64,000 nucleotides of DNA from Caballeronia concitans (GTDB lineage: Bacteria; Pseudomonadota; Gammaproteobacteria; Burkholderiales; Burkholderiaceae), in assembly GCF_001544615.1 (NCBI RefSeq), contig NZ_FCNV02000012.1, positions 1 to 64,000 of the forward strand, given 5' to 3'. Below are positions 34,359 to 43,704 of the stretch, piece by piece (positions within the stretch are counted from its first letter, which is position 1; each line of letters begins with the position of its first letter). The notes below the pieces were generated by a model. It was not told the origin of the DNA. It saw only the letters and a list, made by a program, of their open reading frames with translations, and searched no databases. Made by a program: the position numbers and the translations under genes.

Positions 34359-36899
34359 TCACTCCGCGTACGGCGCGAGCAGCGCGCGCACTTCGGCGGC
34401 CGTGCCGAGCGCGATGACTTTCGACGCGAGCGCGCGGGCTTCGTCCATCGTGAAACGCGCGAGCTGCGCCTTGATCGAACCGACGGCAGGGACGCTGACC
34501 GACAGTTCATCGACGCCTAAGCCCACGAGCACCGGCACCGCCATCGCATCCGATGCAATGCCGCCGCACACGCCTACCCACTTGCCGTGCCGGTGCGCGC
34601 CATCGACCGTCATGCCGATGAGCCGAAGGACCGCCGGATGAAGCGCATCGGCCTGCTTGGCGAGCTTCGGATGCCCGCGATCCATCGCGAGCGCGTACTG
34701 CGTCAGATCGTTGGTGCCGATCGAGAAGAAATCGACTTCGCGCGCGAGCGGTTCGGCGATGAGCGCGGCGGACGGCACCTCGATCATCACGCCAATCTTC
34801 ACGCTGCCGATTCGATCGCCCGCTTCTTCCTGAAGCATCCGTCTTGCCGCGCGCACTTCCTCGATGGACGCGACCATCGGGAACATGACGTGCAGATTGC
34901 CGATGGGCGCCGCCCGCAGAATCGCGCGCAACTGCACGCGGAAGAAGTCGGGACGATCGAGGCTCACGCGCACGCCGCGCAGTCCGAGGAACGGGTTATC
35001 TTCTTTCGGCAGCGGCAGGTAGGACAGCGGCTTGTCGCCGCCGACATCGAGCGTGCGCACGACGAGCGGCCTTTCGCGGCCGAGCGCTTCGGCGACCGCG
35101 CAATATTCGGCGGCCTGTTCGTCTTCGGATGGCGCGGTGTCGCGGTTATCGAAGAGAAACTCCGAGCGCAAGAGGCCGACGCCTTCGGCGCCCGCCGCGA
35201 CCGCATCGCGCGCTTCCTTTGCATTGCGGATGTTCGCCACCACTTCGACGCGATGTCCGTCGGCGGTGAGCGCCTGTTTGCTCGCGGCGATCTTTTCTTC
35301 CTCGCGCTTTTTCGTCTGCCGAGCGATGCGCTCGCGTGCCTTCGCGAGATCGTCCGCGCCGGGGTTGCGCCGCAGCGTGCCGTTCGAGCCGTCGAGCACG
35401 ACGAGCGCGCCATCGGGCAATTGCAGCGCGGCTTCGTCGATGCCGCAAATCGCCGGAATGCCGAGCGAGCGCGCGAGAATCGCGACGTGACTCGTCGCGC
35501 CGCCCGTCGTCGTGCAGAAGCCGAGCACCTTGGCGCGATCCAGCGAGGCGGTATCGGAAGGCGACAGTTCTTCGGCAATCAGAATGGATTCCTCGGGCAC
35601 GTCGATATGCGCCTCTTTCACGCCCACGAGCAACGCGAGCACGCGCCGGCCGACATCGCGGATATCGCTCGCGCGTTCGCGCAGGAGTGCGTTGTCGAGA
35701 CGCTCCAGATTGCTCGCGTGCGTTTCGAAGGCGGCGCGCCACGCGAAGCCCGCGCTCTTGCCCTCGCTGATGCCGGCAATGGATGCGTCGTTGAGATCGG
35801 GGTCGTCGAGCAGTTCGAGATGCGCGTCGAGAATCTGCGCTTTCGACGGATCGGTCAGTTTCGCCTTCAACGCCTCGATTTGCTGACGCGCTTCGTGATG
35901 CGCGGCGTCGAGCCGGGCGCGCTCGCGTTGTGGCGATTCCCCGGCCTCGGCCACGTCGATGACCTCGCGGCGAAACTGCAGGATCTTGCCGACCGCGAGC
36001 CCCGGCGACGCCGAGACGCCGATGAATTCGTTCGCATCCGCGGGCGCGGCGCGCTTCGGGGCGATTGCGTCCGCTGCGGAAGCGACGGAAGCGGCGGGCG
36101 CAGGCGCATCGCCCGGCTTCTCGCCCGAACCCGATGCGAGCAGTCGTGCGAGCGCGGCGGCCGCTTCGCCGGCATCGGGACCGGCCGCCTCGATGCGCAG
36201 CTTGTCGCCGAACGTCGTCGCCAGCGCCATCAGCGCAACGAGGGATTTCGCGTTGGCGCTATCGTCGCCGCGCAAGACGCGGATATCGGATTTGTACTTC
36301 TTGGCTTCGGCGGCGAACACGGCGGCGGGGCGCGCGTGCAGCCCTTGCGGATTCGGCAGCGTGACTTCGTCGGACACGGTTACATCGGCCGCGCTGCCGT
36401 TGGCATCGGCACTTTTGCCGCCGACGAATTCGACCGACAGTGCGACGTCCTTGCCCGCCGTGACGAGGCCGGTCGCGGGCATGTAGCGCGTGACGAGTTC
36501 GCCATTGGCGATGACCATCTCGGTGAGCAGGCTGACGGCCCTTGCACCGACGATGACCGGATCGAAGCGGATCAGCGGCTGGCCTGTCGTGACGGTATCG
36601 CCTTCCTTGACGAGCGGCGTGAAGCCTTCGCCGCGCAGCATGACCGTATCGAGACCGATGTGGATCAGCACCTGCAGGCCGCTTGCGCCGGTGATCGTCG
36701 CTGCATGCGTTGCGCGATGCAACTGCGTGACCGTGCCGGAAAGCGGCGCGAGCAGTTCGTCGGAAGTGGGATCGATGGAGACGCCGTCGCCGGCCATCTT
36801 CTGCGCAAAGACCGGATCGGGCACGGATTCGAGTTGCACCATCACGCCCGATACCGGCGCCATCAACTCGATCCGCTCCAAACGTCGCGGAGCTTTCAT
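34359..36899 (-). CDS. nagF: Fused PTS EIIA-HPr-enzyme I
   Basis: Multiphosphoryl transfer protein of about 846 residues that relays phosphate from PEP to the EIIB of the adjacent permease. Order: EIIA of the glucose family with active His80 (VLIHIGLDTV), HPr with active His188 (NPQGLHARPAAVF), and enzyme I from about 292 with active His471 (TTGGATSHVAILARSLG), followed by the PEP-binding barrel (LRSEFLFDNR, FPMVASIEEVRAARRM, GVCGGIASD). An Ala/Pro-rich linker joins HPr to EI. The start ATG 36899 has AAGGAG upstream; the open frame runs on to 36998 without protein character. All three phosphorylation sites are intact, so with nagE this is a self-sufficient PTS needing no separate EI or HPr. 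Confidence 0.92.
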   Translation of the reverse strand: MKAPRRLERIELMAPVSGVMVQLESVPDPVFAQKMAGDGVSIDPTSDELLAPLSGTVTQLHRATHAATITGASGLQVLIHIGLDTVMLRGEGFTPLVKEGDTVTTGQPLIRFDPVIVGARAVSLLTEMVIANGELVTRYMPATGLVTAGKDVALSVEFVGGKSADANGSAADVTVSDEVTLPNPQGLHARPAAVFAAEAKKYKSDIRVLRGDDSANAKSLVALMALATTFGDKLRIEAAGPDAGEAAAALARLLASGSGEKPGDAPAPAASVASAADAIAPKRAAPADANEFIGVSASPGLAVGKILQFRREVIDVAEAGESPQRERARLDAAHHEARQQIEALKAKLTDPSKAQILDAHLELLDDPDLNDASIAGISEGKSAGFAWRAAFETHASNLERLDNALLRERASDIRDVGRRVLALLVGVKEAHIDVPEESILIAEELSPSDTASLDRAKVLGFCTTTGGATSHVAILARSLGIPAICGIDEAALQLPDGALVVLDGSNGTLRRNPGADDLAKARERIARQTKKREEEKIAASKQALTADGHRVEVVANIRNAKEARDAVAAGAEGVGLLRSEFLFDNRDTAPSEDEQAAEYCAVAEALGRERPLVVRTLDVGGDKPLSYLPLPKEDNPFLGLRGVRVSLDRPDFFRVQLRAILRAAPIGNLHVMFPMVASIEEVRAARRMLQEEAGDRIGSVKIGVMIEVPSAALIAEPLAREVDFFSIGTNDLTQYALAMDRGHPKLAKQADALHPAVLRLIGMTVDGAHRHGKWVGVCGGIASDAMAVPVLVGLGVDELSVSVPAVGSIKAQLARFTMDEARALASKVIALGTAAEVRALLAPYAE

Positions 36900-37186
36900 G
36901 TGAACGACTCCTTGTCCCTTGACGGTTCGAGGCCGATATCCAGGACGTTCGACCACGCGTTGCACGGACGCGAATGACCTAACGTAGATCATAGGCAAAG
37001 CAACGCCGATTCGCCGATGTATGTTTCCACTTCCAGTTCGTTTTCGATCGTTTGATTTCGCTAAAGAGCCAGATCAGTGAGTCTGTATGGTTCTCTCATT
37101 TAAAACGTGCTCGGCCTCTTCATCGCATCCTTTTTATTGCAATAAGGAATGTCTACACTCCTATGCATCTATTGCAGCGAAGACGC

Positions 37187-37390
37187 ATGCCTTCCCTGCG
37201 CTGGCGAATCGCGTTCAAGGTGACCGCTATGGAATTCGTCCTGTTGCTCGCGATCTTTCTGACTTCGAGTGGCTACCTCATCAAAGGATCGGTGTCGCAA
37301 GCTCCTCCAGCGGCGACTGCGCCGACATCACCCACCGAGAATGGACCGGCGGCTGATTCCGTCCGCGAGAAACAAATAGCGGTATTGTGA
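37187..37390 (+). CDS. Small predicted membrane-anchored protein
   Basis: A 67-residue frame starting MPSLRWRIAFKVTAMEFVLL, with one clear hydrophobic segment (about 13-32) and a Pro/Ala/Thr-rich tail. No family recognised. The ribosome binding site is weak and an in-frame ATG at 37163 is an alternative start. It sits in the AT-rich interval between the divergent nagF-type gene and the VIT-like gene. It has the character of a real small protein but I cannot assign a role. Confidence 0.4.
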   Translation: MPSLRWRIAFKVTAMEFVLLLAIFLTSSGYLIKGSVSQAPPAATAPTSPTENGPAADSVREKQIAVL

Positions 37391-37419
37391 ACACGCGTGT
37401 ATATCGACGTAACGCGCGA

Positions 37420-38067
37420 TCAGCCCCCCAGCGCGATGATGACGGAAAGCAGGGCGACGCCTATCGCCGACAACGCGAGACCGTACACCCAGGGTCTGCC
37501 GCCGGCGTAGCGCCCGAGCATCGCGCCGCCTATATATAACGTCGCGATCGCCAGCAAGTTCGAGACACGCAGCGCCAAGGCGATCTTCGGTATGAAGATG
37601 AACGGCACGACGACCGGGAAGGTTGCGAGAACCACGAGAAGAAAGATTCCAACTGCAGCCGAGTAATCCCTGAATACGAGTCGATGAGGCGGCTCGTGCA
37701 CCGCTAGCAGGGATTGATGAAGCGCCTGTAACGCTGGAGGGCGAATGACATCGGCAATGAGTTGCGGCAGCGCATCCTGTATCAGGCGGTGTGCTTCGGG
37801 CTCAGTCTCGGTATTCCTGAGTCGTACGAGAAGCGCTTTCTTCCTGCGCCGGTCGGTGGCCGTGCGAAGAAGGTACATCACGGCATCCACGAGTCCCCAC
37901 GCAAGGTTGCAACCGAGCGCAGTGAACAGCAAGGTGCGGATTTCCTGTCGCCCGGCGGTTGAAACGCTGAGTGCGCCCGTGAACGAAAGCGCCATGAGGA
38001 CACCGAAGACGATCTCGGACACTCTGTCGATTGGATCGAGAACCGGACCCGGCTCGCTTTGCGACAT
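37420..38067 (-). CDS. VIT/CCC1-like membrane protein
   Basis: Integral membrane protein of 215 residues with five expected helices, resembling the VIT1/CCC1 iron-manganese transporter group: DRVSEIVFGVLMALSFTGAL near the N-terminus, a cytoplasmic helical linker (residues about 80-130), and three C-terminal helices (GIFLLVVLATFPVVVPFIFI). Some family features, such as the metal-binding Glu cluster of plant VIT1, are not obvious, so transport is uncertain. ATG 38067 has GGGAG upstream. Last gene of a four-gene minus-strand run, 29 bases after the SulP gene. Confidence 0.65.
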   Translation of the reverse strand: MSQSEPGPVLDPIDRVSEIVFGVLMALSFTGALSVSTAGRQEIRTLLFTALGCNLAWGLVDAVMYLLRTATDRRRKKALLVRLRNTETEPEAHRLIQDALPQLIADVIRPPALQALHQSLLAVHEPPHRLVFRDYSAAVGIFLLVVLATFPVVVPFIFIPKIALALRVSNLLAIATLYIGGAMLGRYAGGRPWVYGLALSAIGVALLSVIIALGG

Positions 38068-38096
38068 GGTGTGCTCCCGCTCGCGTCTGACTGGTT

Positions 38097-39803
38097 TTAA
38101 CGCGCTCGCCGTTTCTGCAAATCGAGCCACGCGGCAACGGCCTGTTCGAGATTGAGAAACATGCGCTCGCGCCCCAAGGTTTTCCCGAGTGGCGACTTCT
38201 GTACCACGCCATAAACCGCCGGGCTGAGTCCGACCAGCCATAAACTGACTCCGCTCTCGCGATACTTCTTCTCGCCTTCGGTCAGCATCTTCAAGGCCGA
38301 ATATTCCAGGTCGAAAACCGACCGCATATCCAGCACGACCACTTCGGGACGCGTTTGCTCGATGAGCGGAGTGATCTTCTGCCCGACGTTGGACGCATTC
38401 ACGAAGAAGATCCTTCCCTCGGGCCGCAAAAGCAGCAGGCCGGGATACTGTTCGTCGTCGGGATGCTCATCCGAGACAGGGCGAAACACGTTGGTTCCAC
38501 GTTTGCGCCGCAGAACGTGAACGGGCGGGTCGGAGACCTGATGCGCAAGTGCGACGAGCGAAACGACAATTGCAATGAGAATGCCTTTCAGCGTGCCGAG
38601 CAATACCACGCCCACGAGCGCCACGATCGCCCAGACGAACTCGGTGCGTCTGACGGCGAGAATCGCGCGAAAATCCGCCGGCTTGAAAAGCCCGATCGAA
38701 TAGACGATGACCACCGCAGCGAGCGTCGCATGCGGCATGAGACCGATCAGCGGTGCGAGCAGAATCATGGTGCCGAGCGTGACGCAGGCGGTCACCAGTT
38801 CCGCGAGTTGCGAATGCGCGCCCACCTGCCGGTTGACTGCCGTCTGACTCGTCCCGCCGCCCGCCGGCATGGAGCCGAACAGGGCGCCGGCCATGTTGCT
38901 CAAGCCCGTCGCCAGCAACTCACGGTTGGGCGACGGCAACGGCTCGCCGCTTTGCACGAACGCGCGTCCGCATGCGATGGTTTCGGTAAAGCTCATGAGC
39001 GCGATGCCCGCTGCCGCAGGCCATAGCGCTTCGATCAGCGAGAGGTCCGGCTTCACGAGCGGCGGCAGCCCGGTCGGAATATGCCCCACGATTTCGACGC
39101 CGTGCGCCTGCAAGCCGAGCGCGGCGACTGCACCGATGCCGCATCCGACCGCGATCAGCGGCGCCGGCGACTTCGGATAGAAATGTTCGAGCGCAATCAA
39201 AATCGCGATCGTCGCGAAGCCCACGGCGACCGTGTTGATCGACGCATGCGGAAGGGCCGCGACGAGCGCCCAGACGTTGTGAAAGAAGCTGCCTTTCGCG
39301 AAGTGGACGCCGAACAGCTTGGGCAACTGGTCGAGCACGATGACCACGGCGATGCCGCCTTTGAAGCCCGTCAGTACGGGGTCCGATATGAAGTTGGCGA
39401 CGAACCCGAGTCGCAAGAGCGACGCAAGCGCGAGAATAATGCCGACCAGAAGCGTGAGCGTCGCGGTCGCGGTCAGCAGCGCCGTGGTCCCGCCGCCAGG
39501 CGACACCTCGCCGATCGCAGCGGCAGTCAGGATTGCGAGCGTCGCGCTCGTACTGACGCTCAGCGGCCGTGACGATCCGAACAGCGCGTAGATCACCATC
39601 GGAACGAAGGCCGTGTAAAGCCCGACCTCGACGGGAAGGCCGGCCACCGTGGCGTAGGCCATCGCTTTGGGAAGGACGACCGCCGCGGCGGTGATGCCCG
39701 CGACGATGTCCGGCTTGAGCCACGCGCTCCGGTAGTCGCGAACCCATTCGAGCACTGGAATGTGGAAGCGGGCGCGCGCGTGTACGGGTGAATCGGTCGA
39801 CAT
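38097..39803 (-). CDS. SulP-family anion transporter with STAS domain
   Basis: Inner-membrane transporter of 568 residues. The N-terminal 400 residues form the SulP/SLC26 membrane domain: DIVAGITAAAVVLPKAMAYA, GLPVEVGLYTAFVPMVIYAL then FGSSRPLSVSTSATLAI, and NRELLATGLSNMAGALFGSM. A cytoplasmic STAS domain follows (about 440-555: LLLLRPEGRIFFVNASN, PEVVVLDMRSVFDLEYSALK). Substrates of bacterial SulP proteins include sulfate, bicarbonate and dicarboxylates; nothing here fixes it. GGAGGGCG precedes the ATG. It lies 25 bases after the AI-2E gene. Confidence 0.92.
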   Translation of the reverse strand: MSTDSPVHARARFHIPVLEWVRDYRSAWLKPDIVAGITAAAVVLPKAMAYATVAGLPVEVGLYTAFVPMVIYALFGSSRPLSVSTSATLAILTAAAIGEVSPGGGTTALLTATATLTLLVGIILALASLLRLGFVANFISDPVLTGFKGGIAVVIVLDQLPKLFGVHFAKGSFFHNVWALVAALPHASINTVAVGFATIAILIALEHFYPKSPAPLIAVGCGIGAVAALGLQAHGVEIVGHIPTGLPPLVKPDLSLIEALWPAAAGIALMSFTETIACGRAFVQSGEPLPSPNRELLATGLSNMAGALFGSMPAGGGTSQTAVNRQVGAHSQLAELVTACVTLGTMILLAPLIGLMPHATLAAVVIVYSIGLFKPADFRAILAVRRTEFVWAIVALVGVVLLGTLKGILIAIVVSLVALAHQVSDPPVHVLRRKRGTNVFRPVSDEHPDDEQYPGLLLLRPEGRIFFVNASNVGQKITPLIEQTRPEVVVLDMRSVFDLEYSALKMLTEGEKKYRESGVSLWLVGLSPAVYGVVQKSPLGKTLGRERMFLNLEQAVAAWLDLQKRRAR

Positions 39804-39828
39804 GATCGCACGCCCTCCGCAAGACGGA

Positions 39829-40938
39829 TCAGTGGGCGACAGGCCGTTTATCGTCGATCGGCGGGTCCGCTTCTGGCTGGTCTCTCACCCAGCGCCAGAA
39901 CAGCTTGTAGGCCACGGCGAGCATGACAGGACCGATGAACAGCCCGATGACGCCGCCCGTCACCATGCCGCCGAGCGCGCCGATCAGCACGACCGGCATC
40001 GGGACCGCGACGCCGCGCCCGAGCAACAGCGGCTTGAGCACGTTATCGGCGAGACCCGCGACGAAGACATAGATCGCGAAGAGGATCGCCGCCGTGCTGA
40101 CGCCTCGCGTGAGGAACACGAAGGCGATGACGGGCAAGGTAATCAACGTCGCCGGCAGTTGCATGATTCCGATGAGCAATATCGCGAGTGCGAGCAGGCC
40201 CGCGCCGGGAATTCCCATGACGATGAATGCGACGCCGATCAATAGCATCTGGATGAATGCAATGCCGACCACGCCCTGCGCGACGGCGCGAATGGTGGCC
40301 GTGCACAGGTCGGCGATCTGCTGGCCGTTTCCCGGTCCGGAGATTCGCGAGGCAATCTGCACGGCGCTCTGATAGCCCTTCTCTCCGTGCGCCATGAACA
40401 CGCCCGCGACGACGAGCGCGACGAAGAACACGAGCAGGCCCGCGCCGAGACCGGTGACCGTGCCGAGCACCGCGAGACCGGCTTCCTTCAGTTGCGGGGC
40501 GAACTTCTGCGCGAGTCCCGTCATGTCGGTGGATGCCTGCGTCCAGAAGTCGTACACCCGTTGTCCGACGAGCGGCCACGCGGCCACCGAATCGGCTGGC
40601 GGAGGAATGCGGAAACTGCCGCTCCTGAAGACGGCCATTGCACGTTCGATCGAGTTGGCCACCGCGACGCCGAGCAGATAAGTCGGCGCGAGGATGATGA
40701 CGAACGCAGCGACGACGATCAGCGTGGCGATCAATCCTTCCCGGCCCGCGAACGGACCGCGCAGCCGCGCCTGCAGCGGATAGAGCGTGACCGCGAGAAT
40801 CAACGCCCACACCATCAGATTGAGAAACGGGACGAACACGCGAAAGCAGAAAACGGCGAGCACGGCAACGAGTCCCGCGCGGATCAGCACGTCGAGCAGT
40901 TCTCTCGATGCGGTGCGTTCAGTGATCGGCGACAGCAT
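39829..40938 (-). CDS. AI-2E family transporter
   Basis: Membrane protein of about 369 residues of the AI-2E/PerM (YdiK) family, with seven or eight helices: ALILAVTLYPLQARLRGPFA then GREGLIATLIVVAAF, a periplasmic segment (about 95-190), and the C-terminal block MGIPGAGLLALAILLIGIMQ followed by VLIGALGGMVTGGVIGLFIG. Some family members export autoinducer-2, others are Na+/H+ antiporters, so substrate is not determined. ATG 40938 has GGAGGGAC upstream and overlaps the end of the preceding lipoprotein gene by 20 bases, so they are coupled. Confidence 0.87.
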   Translation of the reverse strand: MLSPITERTASRELLDVLIRAGLVAVLAVFCFRVFVPFLNLMVWALILAVTLYPLQARLRGPFAGREGLIATLIVVAAFVIILAPTYLLGVAVANSIERAMAVFRSGSFRIPPPADSVAAWPLVGQRVYDFWTQASTDMTGLAQKFAPQLKEAGLAVLGTVTGLGAGLLVFFVALVVAGVFMAHGEKGYQSAVQIASRISGPGNGQQIADLCTATIRAVAQGVVGIAFIQMLLIGVAFIVMGIPGAGLLALAILLIGIMQLPATLITLPVIAFVFLTRGVSTAAILFAIYVFVAGLADNVLKPLLLGRGVAVPMPVVLIGALGGMVTGGVIGLFIGPVMLAVAYKLFWRWVRDQPEADPPIDDKRPVAH

Positions 40939-41359
40939 TTCGTCCCTCCGTCGATTCACTGGAGCGCGCGGTCGGGGCCGCCGATGCATTGCATCGAATG
41001 GTGGAGCCGCTTACACCATCGACGTTCTTGAGCGTCACGATCAGCCGGCTGCCGGTGGTCGCCGTGATGATGTGCCCGTAACTGACCGTCGGTATGAATT
41101 TGATATCGGGCGCCACCGACACGGGCGGCGTCTGTCCACCGTCGACAGTGAGATCGAGCTGCACGGTCACTGAATCGACGGCAACGCCGTAGTTCTGCTG
41201 GCCGTCCGCCTGCGCTTTCTTGAAACGACACAGCCCATCGAGTACGTTTTCGAGTGCGGTCGGTATATCGACTGACTTGCCGGGCGGAATCGGCGGCGTG
41301 TTGCAGCCCGCCATGAGAACAGCAAGCATCAGCACGGACAGCGGGACGTGAGCATTCAT
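40919..41359 (-). CDS. Predicted lipoprotein
   Basis: 146-residue protein with a lipoprotein signal peptide: MNAHVPLSVLMLAVLMAGC, where LMAGC is a lipobox. The mature part contains VDIPTALENVLDGLCRFKKA, then a beta-rich segment (SVTVQLDLTVDGGQTPPVSV). This pattern occurs in trypsin-like peptidase/beta-sandwich lipoproteins of unknown function. ATG 41359 has GGAGG upstream. It is first in the operon with the AI-2E, SulP and VIT-like genes and overlaps the next gene. Function unknown. Confidence 0.75.
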   Translation of the reverse strand: MNAHVPLSVLMLAVLMAGCNTPPIPPGKSVDIPTALENVLDGLCRFKKAQADGQQNYGVAVDSVTVQLDLTVDGGQTPPVSVAPDIKFIPTVSYGHIITATTGSRLIVTLKNVDGVSGSTIRCNASAAPTARSSESTEGRNAVADH

Positions 41360-41559
41360 TGAGTCCTCCGGTCCTTCACTAAACAACCGCTTACCGCCTG
41401 TGTGGCCGAACCTTTATAGCGTAGTACATCATCGACGGACGTTGACCGTCATCGCATCGATCGCGGAACTCACTCCGTCACGACTGCTTGGCGTCCGACC
41501 ATCGGTGCGCTACATTTTTGCCATGCAATGGCCGTTCAATATCGAACCGGGCTCCGTGC

Positions 41560-42534
41560 GTGCGAAATCCGACCTTCTCATCGTGGCGGCTGCGTATCGT
41601 CAGATTGCTCGTGCTGCTCGCCGCCGTCGCGTGGGACACCGCGATGGCGCAAGGCGCGCCCGAGCGGACCGTCGTCGGCACCAACGTCAAGCGCTATGCG
41701 GACGCCGTGCTCGCGGTCATGTCCTACACCGCGGTGCCGGATGTCACCACGAGCTCGCTCTCGATCAACAGCGGCACGACCGGCAATCCGGGCTTCGGCC
41801 AGACGCAACTGGGCGGCGGCTTCACGCTCAGCCGGTCCTTTCCGCTCTATCTGGAAGGCACTGTTGCATATAGCCGCTACGATCCGACCTTCGTTGCAAG
41901 TGACGGCGGACAGGCACGCCCCGTACCGGCCAAATGGAACACGGCAAGCACCACTGTCGGCATAGGCTGGGACTTTCCGATCACGAGCGAACTGCGCTTC
42001 AGGCCGATCATCAATGGCATGCTGGGCCGCGTCGCGAGCGATCTGCGCATTGCGCAGACGGTCTTCAATCACGTCGCCGACGCGAACCTCCAGTTTCTCG
42101 AGGATGGTGCGCTCAACGCGTACGGCGTCGGCGGCTCGCTCATGCTCGATCTCGAGCATTATCGCGAGCACTATGAGATCGACCTCGAACTTCGCGCGAC
42201 TGATATCTATTTACGCAGTTTCGGTGGATCGTCTTCGGCGGTCGAAGGCTCGGCGACCGCGCAGCAGTTCAGCCTGTGGGCGCGGTGGCGCGCGCCGACG
42301 GGCCTCTCCGCACTGGACCGTCCTGTGCGCTATGTCCTCGAAACCGCGTACTCGCATTACTTCGGCGACAGCGCGGGCGTGTTGGGCTTCAATGATCTGA
42401 CATCGCTCGGCGTGGGTCTCGAACTCGACAGCAGCCGGTATCCGGTCGTCATCACGCGCACGCGGGCGATGGTGCGCTATGTGTTCGGCCACAACGTGCA
42501 TGGCGTGTCGTTCGGTTTCGCCGTCAGCTTCTGA
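41560..42534 (+). CDS. Outer-membrane beta-barrel (autotransporter-domain-like) protein
   Basis: About 324 residues. A cleavable signal peptide ends WDTAMAQ. The rest alternates amphipathic strands and ends in phenylalanine (FGFAVSF), a typical beta-signal for BAM insertion. Strand-rich blocks include FGQTQLGGGFTLSRSFPLYL, VGIGWDFPITSELRFRPIIN and YEIDLELRATDIYLRSF. No passenger domain is present, so it is a solitary barrel. GTG 41560 gives the best signal peptide; a TTG at 41488 is the longest frame but adds non-signal residues. It is divergent from the lipoprotein gene. Role unknown, perhaps a pore or adhesin. Confidence 0.7.
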   Translation: MRNPTFSSWRLRIVRLLVLLAAVAWDTAMAQGAPERTVVGTNVKRYADAVLAVMSYTAVPDVTTSSLSINSGTTGNPGFGQTQLGGGFTLSRSFPLYLEGTVAYSRYDPTFVASDGGQARPVPAKWNTASTTVGIGWDFPITSELRFRPIINGMLGRVASDLRIAQTVFNHVADANLQFLEDGALNAYGVGGSLMLDLEHYREHYEIDLELRATDIYLRSFGGSSSAVEGSATAQQFSLWARWRAPTGLSALDRPVRYVLETAYSHYFGDSAGVLGFNDLTSLGVGLELDSSRYPVVITRTRAMVRYVFGHNVHGVSFGFAVSF

Positions 42535-42650
42535 CTCGCGACGTTGCGCCTCTCTCTAAAGTCGGCTTGAACTGACGGGTGTTTCATCTACAACTCAAAT
42601 AATGCATGAGTGCTGTCGAAGCGGCCCGAACCACTCGACACTGACAGACA

Positions 42651-43688
42651 ATGAAACGACCAACGCGTTGCATCGCGGCGATTGCCGGTGCATTGTTGCT
42701 CGCGCTGTCGAGTTCGCACGCGAGCGGCCGTGCAACGGGATCGGAAACGCTCGCGCAGGTCAAGGGCCGAGGCGTCTTGCGATGCGGCGTCAGTGAAGGC
42801 ATCGCCGGTTTCTCCGAGCTCGATGCATCCGGGCATTGGTCCGGCATCGATGCCGATTTCTGCCGCGCGGTCGCGGCCGCGACGCTCGGCGACGGCAACA
42901 AGGTCGCCTTCGTTCCGCTCAGGACGTCCGCGCGTTTTCCTGCGCTGAGAACGGGCCGCATCGATCTGCTCGCGCGCAATACCACGTGGACGCTGCTGCG
43001 CGAAGCCACGGTCGGCGTGCAGTTCGCGGGCGTGCTCTTTTACGACGCACAGGCTTTCATGGTGTCGACGAAAAGCGGCGTTCGCACGCTCTCGTCGCTC
43101 AAGGGAGCAGCGGTCTGCGTGCAGCGCGATACATCGAGCGAAACGAATCTCGTCAGTTATTCGAATGCGAGGGGACTCGATCTGAAGCCTTTGCGCGTCG
43201 CCTCCGTCAACGAACTCACTCAGCGTTTCAACACTGGCCGATGCAGCGCCATGACGGCCGATGCGTCTCTCCTGGCGACGCTCAAGAGTCGCGCACCCGA
43301 TGGTCCCGCGTCGATGACGATTCTCTCTGAGCGCATCTCCAGGCAGCCTCATGCGCCGGCCGTGCGCAACGACGATATCGCGTGGCTCGTCATCGTGCGT
43401 TGGGTGCTCTATACGCTGATCGGCGCCGAGGAACTGGCCGTGACGCGCCAGAACGTATCGGAGCGGATACGCGATCCCAACGTCGCGCGTGCGCTCGTTC
43501 CGGACGAGACGGTCACGGCGTCGCTTGGCATCGATGCCGGATGGACGCTTCGTGCGCTGAAAAGCGCGGGCAATTACGGAGAAATGTACGACAGGAATCT
43601 GGGCGCGGGCAGTGCGCTGAAGATCGAGCGCGGATTCAACGACCTCTACACGCGCGGCGGCCTGATGTACGCACCGCCGATGCAATAG
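42651..43688 (+). CDS. AapJ-like periplasmic amino-acid-binding protein
   Basis: Secreted solute-binding protein of 345 residues with a Sec signal peptide (CIAAIAGALLLALSSSHASG). The mature part resembles AapJ/BztA-type general amino-acid-binding proteins: KGRGVLRCGVSEGIAGFSEL, WSGIDADFCRAVAAATLGDG, RTGRIDLLARNTTWTLLREA, and FNTGRCSAMTADASLLATL. No AapQMP-type permease or ATPase follows. Instead an IT-superfamily permease begins 16 bases downstream, an unusual partner. Divergence at conserved ligand loops cannot be judged without an alignment, so the ligand is only 'amino acid-like'. Confidence 0.85.
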   Translation: MKRPTRCIAAIAGALLLALSSSHASGRATGSETLAQVKGRGVLRCGVSEGIAGFSELDASGHWSGIDADFCRAVAAATLGDGNKVAFVPLRTSARFPALRTGRIDLLARNTTWTLLREATVGVQFAGVLFYDAQAFMVSTKSGVRTLSSLKGAAVCVQRDTSSETNLVSYSNARGLDLKPLRVASVNELTQRFNTGRCSAMTADASLLATLKSRAPDGPASMTILSERISRQPHAPAVRNDDIAWLVIVRWVLYTLIGAEELAVTRQNVSERIRDPNVARALVPDETVTASLGIDAGWTLRALKSAGNYGEMYDRNLGAGSALKIERGFNDLYTRGGLMYAPPMQ

Positions 43689-43704
43689 CGACGGCGCTTG
43701 GGCC

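Noticed and set aside
32490-36977. Two long plus-strand open frames (676 and 796 codons) opposite the PTS genes
   Set aside because: Both mirror the PTS coding frames and have low-complexity composition.
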